From Flavobacteriales bacterium UBA1995 (GTDB taxonomy: Bacteria; Bacteroidota; Bacteroidia; Flavobacteriales_D; Sanyastnellaceae), in NCBI GenBank assembly GCA_002336475.1, contig DDCX01000123.1, forward strand, positions 7,032 to 20,743: a stretch of DNA of 13,712 bases, written 5' to 3'. Positions 7,141 to 13,712 of this stretch are shown here, one piece after another. The translations under genes were made by a program, and so were the position numbers. The stretch's first letter is position 1; the number at the start of each line of letters is the position of its first letter. A model generated the notes under the pieces. The model was not told the origin of the DNA and ran no database searches. It saw nothing but the letters and a program-made list of their open reading frames with translations.

Positions 7141-8352
7141 ATGGACGCATCCCTTTCAACACCGCCTCCTTTGGCCCACCAATCGAAGCCAGAGACCAGG
7201 GTTTATGACCGTGCGTTTTTTCTGCTTTGCGGAGGAACGGTGCTGTTCATGGCCAGCTTTGGAATGCTGTTGCCCGAATTGCCGGCGCACCTGGCGCAGA
7301 TGGGGGGAGAGCAGTATTTGGGAGGCGTTGTGGGCATGTTTACGCTGGCGGCTTTTTTGTCGCGCTTCTTGAGCGGGCGCATTGCAGACAGAGCCGGCCG
7401 GAGGAAGGTCATGCTCATCGGATCAGCGGTGACGGCAGTGGCGGGCTTCGGGTACATTGTGGCGACCAGCATTGCCGCGTTTATGGCCTTGCGCTTCTTC
7501 CATGGACTGTCAACCGGGTTCAGGCCCACAGGAACAAGCGCCATGCTGACCGACCGCATCCCCAAAAACAGAAGGGGAGAGGCATTGGGTTACCTCGGGG
7601 TGGCTGGCAATGCGGGGATGGCATCTGGTCCGGCATTGGGAAGTTGGCTCACTGTAGAATGGGGCATTGAATGGATGTTTGTGGCTTCGGCCATATTGGG
7701 GATGGCAAGCATGTTGTTCACCTTGCCTTTAAAAGAGACCCTGCCCGGAGCACGTCCGGTGCGTTCTTCGGATTTGAATCCGCTCAATGGCCCCCTTATA
7801 GATCCACAGGCATGGCCGGCTGCGGTGGTGCTCTTGCCCGTTGCATTGGCCTTTGGTGTTTACCTGACCATCACTCCAGACTTTGTGGACCACCTGGGCT
7901 ACGTCTACAAAGGATCCTTCAATACCATCATCGTAGCCAGTTCCATTTCCATGCGTTTTATAGCGGGACGGATGAGCGACCGCTATGGCCGCATTCCGAT
8001 GATGCTGGCTGGAACTTTGTTGTTGGCCTTGGGCATGTTCCTGCTGGGCTCCGCAGAGACCAAGGCTGCAGCCACCATTGGTGGCTTGGTCTATGGAGCC
8101 AGCATTGGCATCAACATGCCCACTGTGTTTGCTTGGACAGCCGACCTTGCCCAACCAGGGCGCATTGCCGTGGCTTTGGGCACCATGCTGATGTCCCTTG
8201 AAATCGGCATTGGATGTGGCGCTATCGCATCGGGGATGCACTTCCAAGGTGATGTGGGCCGATTACCGGAATTGTACTACATGGCAGCCGCCGGCGCTCT
8301 TTTGACCGCTTTCGCACTGATTCTGCCCCTGTTAAGGGGAAGGAGGTCTTGA
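7141..8352 (+). CDS. Major facilitator superfamily transporter
   Basis: Inner-membrane secondary transporter of 403 residues, with hydrophobic segments consistent with the standard 12-helix fold. The first motif A, between helices 2 and 3, is GRIADRAGRRKV (79-90). Its counterpart in the second half is GRMSDRYGRIPM (276-287). The central loop (about 197-225) is short and polar. The family includes drug exporters and sugar or metabolite carriers; the arrangement resembles drug:H+ antiporter-type members, but no residue I can see fixes the substrate. ATG 7141 precedes a hydrophilic N-terminus of about 23 residues. It is transcribed away from the repeat-protein/GH3/kinase cluster. The next plus-strand gene begins 83 bases after its stop. 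Confidence 0.9.
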   Translation: MDASLSTPPPLAHQSKPETRVYDRAFFLLCGGTVLFMASFGMLLPELPAHLAQMGGEQYLGGVVGMFTLAAFLSRFLSGRIADRAGRRKVMLIGSAVTAVAGFGYIVATSIAAFMALRFFHGLSTGFRPTGTSAMLTDRIPKNRRGEALGYLGVAGNAGMASGPALGSWLTVEWGIEWMFVASAILGMASMLFTLPLKETLPGARPVRSSDLNPLNGPLIDPQAWPAAVVLLPVALAFGVYLTITPDFVDHLGYVYKGSFNTIIVASSISMRFIAGRMSDRYGRIPMMLAGTLLLALGMFLLGSAETKAAATIGGLVYGASIGINMPTVFAWTADLAQPGRIAVALGTMLMSLEIGIGCGAIASGMHFQGDVGRLPELYYMAAAGALLTAFALILPLLRGRRS

Positions 8353-8435
8353 ATTCAAGTTCATCAAAAATGGAACCTTGATAAACTCCGGTTTCAAGAG
8401 GGCGCTCGGGGACAGTGGAAATGTAGATTGACCAC

Positions 8436-8747
8436 ATGAGCACGAAAGACATGCCAACGCAAGAGTCCATCGAAGTCAATTCCATCGGGGGAGTAGACAC
8501 CACTTCTACCGGCGCTACGGCCACGAGCCCGTTGGACATTCAGCTGCCCGATAATGCAGAGGTTCAGTCCATGCGCCGCGAGTTGGCCCGTGATTTCGTC
8601 ACCCTCAAACACACCATTTCTCAATTGCGTGCTGAGCGCGATCGGCTGTCTGTCGAGAACCGGGATTTGCAGATGCGGTTGGCGGCCATTGAGACCGATT
8701 ACACCAACCTTTTCTCCTACGTAGAGGGAAGGAAAGCCGAGGCTTAA
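8436..8747 (+). CDS. Short coiled-coil protein of unknown function
   Basis: I do not recognise a family. The 103 residues fall into two parts. Residues 1-40 are a Ser/Thr/Gly-rich, probably disordered segment with runs such as TTSTGATATS. Residues about 42-90 form a charged amphipathic helix with hydrophobic residues at heptad-like spacing (L50, F54, L57, I61, L64, L71, L78, L82, I85), a likely coiled coil. There is no signal peptide or membrane segment. The start ATG 8436 lies five bases after a weak -7-like TAGATTGA (8424-8431). It is convergent with fabD: the two stop codons share the bases TTAA (8744-8747), so no terminator fits between them. Small cytosolic scaffold or division-related proteins look like this, but that is only analogy. 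Confidence 0.72.
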   Translation: MSTKDMPTQESIEVNSIGGVDTTSTGATATSPLDIQLPDNAEVQSMRRELARDFVTLKHTISQLRAERDRLSVENRDLQMRLAAIETDYTNLFSYVEGRKAEA

Positions 8748-9628
8748 GCGACGGCTGCAGAGGCCGTTGGTAAGCTGCGGTCTACCTTTTTGAAAAGGCC
8801 TTGGAGCACTTTGCCCGGCCCAACTTCGACCACTTCTTTTACGCCTTCACCCACAAACCATTCCATGGTTTGTGTCCAGCGCACGGGTGCTGTTAATTGG
8901 GCAATGAGGTTTTGACGGATAACCTCAGGGTCAGTCTCCGGTGTGGCATTGACATTTTGCACGATGGGACACTTGGGTTGCTGAATGGAGGCGGACTCCA
9001 AAGCTTGGGCCAGGCGTTCACGTGCAGGTTCCATGAGGGGCGAATGGAATGCGCCACCCACCGGCAACATTAGCGCACGGCGAGCCCCCGCTTCTTTCAG
9101 GGCTTCGCAAGCCGCTTCTACTGCAGGCACTTCACCCGAGATGACCAACTGTCCCGGACAGTTGTAGTTTGCAGGCACCACAATGCCCTCTGTGTCTGCG
9201 CAGACCTGCTCCACAACGTGGTCTTCGAGCCCCAGGATCGCCGCCATCGTCGACGGAGTGCGCTCACAAGCCTCTTGCATGGCCAATGCACGCTCGCTCA
9301 CGAGCTTCAGTCCTTCAGCAAAGCTGAGCCCTCCGGCAGCAACAAGCGCGCTGAACTCACCCAAACTGTGGCCAGCAACGAACGCGGGGTCAAAAGAAGT
9401 GCCCATGCCTTCTGCGAGAATGACAGAATGCAGGAAGATGGCGGGTTGGGTGACTTTTGTCTGCTTCAGGTCATCATCAGATCCTGAGAACATGACCTCT
9501 GCAATATTGAACCCAAGGACTTCAGCCGCCTCTGCAAACCGGTCGCGGGCAAAGGCATGGCCGTCAAAAAGGTCTTGACCCATGCCTGAGAACTGGGCGC
9601 CCTGCCCAGGGAAAACCATGATTTTCAT
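8744..9628 (-). CDS. fabD: Malonyl-CoA:acyl carrier protein transacylase
   Basis: Transfers malonyl from CoA to acyl carrier protein, supplying extender units for type II fatty-acid synthesis in the cytoplasm. From ATG 9628 it has 294 residues, close to the family norm. FPGQGAQ (6-12) forms the oxyanion-hole region. GHSLGE (86-91) carries the nucleophile S88. R113 is placed to bind the malonyl carboxylate, and H195 in GAFHSP (192-197) is the catalytic partner. The C-terminal EVGPGKVLQGL motif is also present. An in-frame TTG at 9637 would add three residues; ATG 9628 is preferred because the protein then begins MKIMVFPGQG. The gene follows the DUF3078 gene on the same strand after 55 bases and may be co-transcribed. 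No other fatty-acid gene is visible in the window. Confidence 0.95.
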   Translation of the reverse strand: MKIMVFPGQGAQFSGMGQDLFDGHAFARDRFAEAAEVLGFNIAEVMFSGSDDDLKQTKVTQPAIFLHSVILAEGMGTSFDPAFVAGHSLGEFSALVAAGGLSFAEGLKLVSERALAMQEACERTPSTMAAILGLEDHVVEQVCADTEGIVVPANYNCPGQLVISGEVPAVEAACEALKEAGARRALMLPVGGAFHSPLMEPARERLAQALESASIQQPKCPIVQNVNATPETDPEVIRQNLIAQLTAPVRWTQTMEWFVGEGVKEVVEVGPGKVLQGLFKKVDRSLPTASAAVA

Positions 9629-9683
9629 GGGGTCCAAATTACAGTCTCGAACCTTCCGCCCCCTTCTGCGCGGGCCTCAAAGT

Positions 9684-10667
9684 TCATAAAGTGTACAATA
9701 CTCCGATGGAGAGCACCTCTTTAAACTGGGTTCCTGGTCCCACAATGGCAGGAATGGTGGTGATCACGCCTTGGTCATTGACTACCGTTCGCGCAGCCTC
9801 TTTTTCGAGCACCACGTCGTCATCATAAATCAAGTGCATGCTGATGGTGGTGCGCAGGGCGTCGTTCACTTTCAATTCCAAAAGTCCGGTCCAGTTGATG
9901 TCAATGTTGCCGGGCTGGCTGAGGTAGTTGGAAAAGAGGTCAATTTGGTGGGTCCAAGTGATGTTTTCCATCAGCTTTGTTGTGAGATTCCAGCGGATAT
10001 AGCCGCCGAGCTCCAGCCTGGTGTGCTGTCCTGCTTCCACTCCAAATGCCCCAGCAGCGGACAGGGTGTCGTCCATGAGGACGGTGAGTTTGGCAGTAAA
10101 CGGAGCAAAGAAAACCTTGCTGTTTTTTCCTGGTTTCGGCGCCAGACCGGCTGCCGCAACCAAATAGCCTGGAGACAGAAAGTCAGAAATCCGTTGGTCT
10201 CGATCGGGCAATCCATTGACCAAGTTGTATCCAGGTAAAATTTGCGTTCGGGCATCAACCAGCATGGACAGTCGGGCGTCTTTGATGGCGTGTTGCATGG
10301 CCGTGTTCCATTGCCCTGTGAGGATGAGACGGTCGTCGGTCTTCCGCCAACCTCCTTGCTGACGGAGCAAGCCAAGGGCCGCATCAAATCCCCAACTTGA
10401 ACTCCGTGGACCCCGTTCTCTGCTCTCGGAGAGGTTACACAGTGCAGTAAACGCCACGGAGCTTTCACCACCACCTGCCCAGTTGGTCAAGGCGGTCTGG
10501 CTCAGGTTTAGCCCAAGTGTACCTTTGAAGGTCTCCACCGTATCCAGAGGATTTTCGTCGCTGGCCATGACGGCTTGCTCGACCTGCGGTACGGCAAGTT
10601 GACCGGTGGCCTGCACCGAAAGCACAGTGAACAGGAAGCAAACAGCGATGAAGCGTAGGGTTGACAT
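9684..10667 (-). CDS. DUF3078-family outer-membrane protein
   Basis: From ATG 10667 the 327 residues start with a Sec signal peptide (hydrophobic 4-19, probable cleavage after ATG at 20-22, mature Gln23). The family hallmark GLNLSQTALTNWAGGGESS lies at 52-70, typical of DUF3078 proteins found across Bacteroidota. The rest alternates polar and hydrophobic residues with many Trp, Tyr and Thr, as in an outer-membrane beta-barrel, and ends GVLYTL. Its function is not established. An upstream in-frame ATG at 10694 would add nine polar residues before the signal peptide, so ATG 10667 is the better choice. It is divergent from the secreted-protein gene at 10771 and lies upstream of fabD on the same strand. 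It is a surface or periplasm-facing protein rather than an enzyme I can name. Confidence 0.85.
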   Translation of the reverse strand: MSTLRFIAVCFLFTVLSVQATGQLAVPQVEQAVMASDENPLDTVETFKGTLGLNLSQTALTNWAGGGESSVAFTALCNLSESRERGPRSSSWGFDAALGLLRQQGGWRKTDDRLILTGQWNTAMQHAIKDARLSMLVDARTQILPGYNLVNGLPDRDQRISDFLSPGYLVAAAGLAPKPGKNSKVFFAPFTAKLTVLMDDTLSAAGAFGVEAGQHTRLELGGYIRWNLTTKLMENITWTHQIDLFSNYLSQPGNIDINWTGLLELKVNDALRTTISMHLIYDDDVVLEKEAARTVVNDQGVITTIPAIVGPGTQFKEVLSIGVLYTL

Positions 10668-10713
10668 GGAGCAGTGGGGTGTAGATTGGGTCATGCGGAA
10701 TAGAAACTAAGAA

Positions 10714-10742
10714 TTTGTGTACGCCGCGGTATTGCGCCTTTG
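10714..10742 (+). promoter_or_regulatory. Possible promoter for the secreted four-cysteine protein
   Basis: TTTG (10714-10717) and a second TTTG (10739-10742) sit where -33 and -7 boxes of a Bacteroidota promoter would, with 17 bases between the first and the expected start of the -7 box. The TA of TAnnTTTG is missing (CGCC). Transcription would start near 10748, leaving a leader of about 23 bases. The in-frame GTG at 10717 would then lie upstream of the transcript, supporting ATG 10771. Confidence 0.3.
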
Positions 10743-10770
10743 GAAGGCTAAATTATATGGAACTCAGGTC

Positions 10771-11349
10771 ATGTTTCGCTTTTGCTTGTTCGTGACAGTA
10801 GTATCTCTACTGTTTCACACCCAAAGCCTTCACGGGCAAGTCGCAGATGGCGCAGCTACAGGGGTAGAATTGTGTGATTGTCTCCCTGCAGATTCATACC
10901 TGCTGCTCAAGAAGACACGGTTTGTTCCCGGTCAAACGCATGTGCAATACACGGGCAACATCGAAGTGCTCATCACGTTCTTGGGGGCCTATGGCCACGT
11001 CGGCCCGCATCCCATGAACCTCAGTTGGCCCAATGACTTGGCTGTGGGGTCTGCTGACCTGACCCATTTGTTGAGCGGGTACAACGTCTATCCTCCCTTT
11101 GAAGCCACTTTGTGTGATTGGGAGGTCGTCAACGTGGCCAGCCATGGATGGATTTTAGAGCAAATTGATGCCGTGGGGTATTCCGAGGCTTACATCCATG
11201 AATCCACCTACGACGAGTTTGACTTGGGGAACGAAACCTATGGTCAATGCATGCTCAATAGTTTTGATCTGGAGATGGTCTACTTGCCGGACTCCGTGGT
11301 CCGTTTGAGTTTCGTAAGGAAATATGTAGGGAATCCAGACCTCGATTGA
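10771..11349 (+). CDS. Unrecognised secreted protein with four cysteines
   Basis: No family recognised. ATG 10771 gives a clean Sec signal peptide (MFRFCLFVTVVSLLF core, probable cleavage after HG at 21-22), whereas the in-frame GTG at 10717 would bury it behind 18 residues. The mature part of about 170 residues has no further membrane segment. After the signal peptide it has four cysteines: C35 and C37 in a CDC motif, C115 in LCDWE, and C160, enough for two disulfides in the periplasm or outside the cell. It is rich in aromatic and acidic residues and reads like a beta-rich soluble domain. No C-terminal type IX sorting domain is seen; the protein ends at residue 192. It lies between a DUF3078 outer-membrane gene (divergent) and a TonB-dependent receptor gene (same strand, 113 bases on), so an envelope role is likely. 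Confidence 0.75.
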   Translation: MFRFCLFVTVVSLLFHTQSLHGQVADGAATGVELCDCLPADSYLLLKKTRFVPGQTHVQYTGNIEVLITFLGAYGHVGPHPMNLSWPNDLAVGSADLTHLLSGYNVYPPFEATLCDWEVVNVASHGWILEQIDAVGYSEAYIHESTYDEFDLGNETYGQCMLNSFDLEMVYLPDSVVRLSFVRKYVGNPDLD

Positions 11350-11462
11350 TCGGCTTTTTGTCGGTAAAATTGATAGAGAAATACCTCGAAAAGGGGAGGG
11401 CCTAATTGCAAGTTTCATAGGAGGTTTGTGACGCTATTTAGAACGCGTCCAAATAAGGATTC
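11350..11462 (+). other. Leader region of the TonB-dependent receptor gene
   Basis: These 113 bases hold no gene. A TTTTG (11356-11360) with TACCTCGA 21 bases on (11382-11389) is a poor promoter match. AGGAGG at 11419-11424 resembles a Shine-Dalgarno but is 38 bases from the ATG at 11463; the nearby GTG at 11428 is out of frame with the receptor. The last bases before the ATG are AT-rich. No Fur-like operator is obvious. Confidence 0.35.
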
Positions 11463-13712
11463 ATGCCACTTCCCCTCCTGAGATTCGCCGCACTTCTGGT
11501 AATGTTTGTGTTTCCTGCATGGGGTCTTTTGGCCCAATTGCAGATTCGCATTGTCGATGCTGATGGCCGCGGCATTCCAGGTGCGGCACTGATCTCCGAC
11601 GCTGGAGCGGGTCATGTTACGGACGCCAATGGCTTGATTGCTTTGGATGACACGGCCCACCTGGGACAATCCAGCGCGTGGCGTTTGCGGTGCTTGGGTT
11701 TTGGTGACAGAAGGTTATCAGCGCAAGACATACAGCGCGGAGGCACTTTTCGCATGGAGGAAGCTGTATTGGACCTTCCACAAGCGCTGGTAGAGGCGGT
11801 GTCCCTCACGGGCGGACGACCCATGGGGGTTCCCGGGTCAGTCACGGTATTGTCTGCCAAGGCCCTGAGGCGGCAGGGCGATGTTGACATCAACAGGGCC
11901 TTGCGCACTGTTCCAGGGGTGTACATACAAGAGGAAGATGGATTTGGACTGCGTCCCAACATTGGGTTGCGTGGAAGCGGATCTGAGCGGAGCAGCCGTA
12001 TTTCAGTGTTGGAAGACGGCATACCCATTGCCCCTGCACCCTACACTGCACCCAGTGCCTACTATTTCCCCTCGGTCGGCCGTATGAGCGGCATCGAGGT
12101 CATGAAAGGGGCCAGCCAAATTGCACATGGGCCCAACACCGTAGGCGGCGCCATCAACTTTATCAGCACGCCGATTCCTTCGTTACTCTCGGGCCGCGTA
12201 GATGCGCGTCTGGGGCAATTTGGGACAGGGCGCGTTCACGTTCATGTGGGCGACGGTTCTGGCCGCATTGGATGGATGGTCGAGGCCTTGCAGGCAGGCA
12301 GCGGCGGTTTTAAAGTGCTCGATGGCGGTGGTGCAACGGGCTTCGACAAGCTCGATGTGATGGGGAAGCTGCGCTGGCGATCGGCGGATAAGGCCCAAAC
12401 ACAGCAGCGCATTGAGCTCAAACTTGGGCGAGTGGGCGAGGAGAGTCATGAGACATACGCGGGGCTGTTGCCCTCTGATTTTGAGGCGTCACCCTACCGC
12501 CGATATGCGGGCAGTCGCCGAGACCAGATGGACGCGCAACAACAGCAGGCATTGCTGACACATGTGCTGGACTTTGGCTCGGGATGGCGTTGGACCAACC
12601 GCGCTTATGCGACGCGGGTAGACAGGAATTGGTACAAAGCTGATCGTGCAGCGGGCATGTCTGGAGAATGGGTAAAGCTGGGAGCGTTGCTGTCGGGTGA
12701 TGACACCTCGAACGCACAGGCGGAAGCCATCGGTGTCTTTAGAGATGGTGCAGCAGGGGTGGTCAGGCTCAAGGCCAACAACCGCGCGTACCATTCTCGA
12801 GGGCTGGAGTCTCGCTTGAGTTGGGACGGAACCGGTTCTGGTTGGCAGCGTTTTGAGGCCTCTGTTCGTGCACACGGGGACGGCATGGACCGTTTTCAAT
12901 GGGTGGACGACTGGCAGATGGTGTCGGGGCAATTGGTATCGCCAGAACGGGGCACCCCCGGGACGGAATCCAACCGCATCGAATGGAGCCGTGCCGCCGC
13001 AGGATACGCCCGCGCCAAATGGGAGAAGAAGGGGTGGTCATTGATTCCGGGGGTGCGGCTGGAGCACATCCTCGCTGGCAGGGACGATTACGGTACGTCT
13101 GATGTGGAGCGGGCAGGAACGGACCTCCAAAAACGCCGCAATACCACCACCGCTGTGTTGCCAGGACTTGGGTTTCAAAAGAACTTGGGTCCAGAGTGGA
13201 GCCTCTTTGGAGGGGCACACCGTGGTTTTCTGCCTCCGGGAAATGCTGAGGAAGTCAAGCCAGAGTATGCGTGGAGCCACGAGCTGGGAGCGCGCTGGCT
13301 TCGGTCCCGCACCGAACTTTCACTGGTCGGATTCGGTCATTTTGGCCGCAACCTTCAAGGGTCTGACTTTGCATCCAGTGGCGGCTCCGGTGATGGCGAC
13401 GTATTCACCGGAGGATCCACGGAGGTATTCGGGGTGGAAGCGATGTTGAATCTGACCAATGGCGTAAACCCCCAAGAGGGCCACCGCTTCGAATTGGGGG
13501 GCACATACACCTTCACGGATGGGCGCTTCACCACGGCATTCGAGAGCGATTATGACGCATGGGGTTCGGTCGAAGTCGGCGATCAGTTGCCCTACCTCTC
13601 TAGACACCAAGGAGCGCTGCGCTTGGGTTGGGCCCGGGCGTCTTGGTCCTTGGATGCAGCGGCCCGCAGTGCCCAGGCCATGCGCACTGAAGCAGGTCAA
13701 GATCCGTTGGAC
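11463..13712 (+). CDS. TonB-dependent outer-membrane receptor, FecA-like, cut by the window end
   Basis: Outer-membrane active-transport receptor, energised by TonB. It reads 750 codons from ATG 11463 to the last base with no stop. A signal peptide (1-24, cut near LLA/Q) precedes a carboxypeptidase-regulatory-like domain (about 26-102; VDADGRGIPGA and HVTDANG), typical of Bacteroidota receptors. Residues 108-119 sit where the TonB-contacting segment usually lies. The plug domain (about 120-240) has RALRTVPGVYIQEEDG, then IGLRGSG, LEDGIPIAPAPY and MKGASQIAHGPNTVGGAINF; the DGIP-APAPY stretch resembles ferric-citrate receptors. The barrel includes HRGFLPPGNAEEVKPEYAW, also FecA-like. Judging by family size, roughly 80-100 C-terminal residues are missing. 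The ligand, perhaps a ferric chelate, is inferred from similarity. No FecI/FecR-like regulators are seen upstream. Confidence 0.88.
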   Translation, partial: MPLPLLRFAALLVMFVFPAWGLLAQLQIRIVDADGRGIPGAALISDAGAGHVTDANGLIALDDTAHLGQSSAWRLRCLGFGDRRLSAQDIQRGGTFRMEEAVLDLPQALVEAVSLTGGRPMGVPGSVTVLSAKALRRQGDVDINRALRTVPGVYIQEEDGFGLRPNIGLRGSGSERSSRISVLEDGIPIAPAPYTAPSAYYFPSVGRMSGIEVMKGASQIAHGPNTVGGAINFISTPIPSLLSGRVDARLGQFGTGRVHVHVGDGSGRIGWMVEALQAGSGGFKVLDGGGATGFDKLDVMGKLRWRSADKAQTQQRIELKLGRVGEESHETYAGLLPSDFEASPYRRYAGSRRDQMDAQQQQALLTHVLDFGSGWRWTNRAYATRVDRNWYKADRAAGMSGEWVKLGALLSGDDTSNAQAEAIGVFRDGAAGVVRLKANNRAYHSRGLESRLSWDGTGSGWQRFEASVRAHGDGMDRFQWVDDWQMVSGQLVSPERGTPGTESNRIEWSRAAAGYARAKWEKKGWSLIPGVRLEHILAGRDDYGTSDVERAGTDLQKRRNTTTAVLPGLGFQKNLGPEWSLFGGAHRGFLPPGNAEEVKPEYAWSHELGARWLRSRTELSLVGFGHFGRNLQGSDFASSGGSGDGDVFTGGSTEVFGVEAMLNLTNGVNPQEGHRFELGGTYTFTDGRFTTAFESDYDAWGSVEVGDQLPYLSRHQGALRLGWARASWSLDAAARSAQAMRTEAGQDPLD

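Noticed and set aside
8348..8359. Perfect 12-base palindrome CTTGAATTCAAG spanning the MFS stop codon
   Set aside because: Single copy, no loop, no T-run and no operator context; a 12-base palindrome can easily occur by chance in 13.7 kb.
8371..8380. Possible terminator after the MFS gene
   Set aside because: The only nearby inverted repeat is a five-base ATCAA/TTGAT pairing with no GC core or T-run, too weak to call.
8751..8767. ACGGC/GCCGT inverted repeat near the fabD 3' end as a terminator
   Set aside because: It lies inside the fabD coding sequence, is only five base pairs and has no T-run.
1..13712. Search for CRISPR arrays, insertion sequences, tRNA genes, phage or defence genes
   Set aside because: No direct-repeat array, transposase frame, tRNA-like cloverleaf or recognised defence domain was seen; genes are tightly packed and mostly core functions.

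Overview
The window looks like ordinary chromosomal DNA from a member of the Bacteroidota, probably a fairly GC-rich relative of the Flavobacteriales. The evidence is a stand-alone pyruvate dehydrogenase E1-beta gene, a DUF3078-type outer-membrane protein, a GH3-family protein, a bacterial deoxynucleoside kinase, a TonB-dependent receptor with a carboxypeptidase-regulatory-like N-terminal domain, starts without Shine-Dalgarno sequences, and boxes resembling the Bacteroidota -7 element TAnnTTTG. The genus cannot be fixed from this sequence alone.

Layout. (1) 127-4289, plus strand: pyruvate dehydrogenase E1-beta, then a membrane pyrophosphatase whose stop codon overlaps the start of a YceI-domain lipoprotein. 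A strong bidirectional hairpin terminator (4313-4347) closes this block. (2) 4369-7030, minus strand: a tight cluster, read leftward, of an unrecognised 144-residue protein built of 25-residue repeats, a GH3-family adenylating enzyme, and a deoxynucleoside kinase. (3) 7141-8747, plus strand: an MFS transporter and a short coiled-coil protein. (4) 8744-10667, minus strand: a DUF3078 outer-membrane protein followed by the malonyl-CoA:ACP transacylase FabD. FabD ends tail-to-tail with the coiled-coil gene and shares stop-codon bases with it. (5) 10771-13712, plus strand: an unrecognised secreted protein with four cysteines after its signal peptide, then a FecA-like TonB-dependent receptor that runs off the right end. 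It reads 750 codons without a stop.

How the genes fit together. Most of the content is core metabolism and envelope: acetyl-CoA supply (E1-beta), fatty-acid initiation (FabD), pyrophosphate-driven ion pumping, deoxynucleoside salvage, and outer-membrane uptake. No gap between genes exceeds 130 bases. I see no tRNA, rRNA, insertion sequence, CRISPR array, toxin-antitoxin pair or phage gene. I did not find a clear new defence or mobile system. The least explained parts are the 25-residue-repeat protein abutting the GH3 gene, the cysteine-rich extension on the YceI lipoprotein coupled to the ion pump, the hairpin just before the pump's start codon, and the secreted four-cysteine protein.
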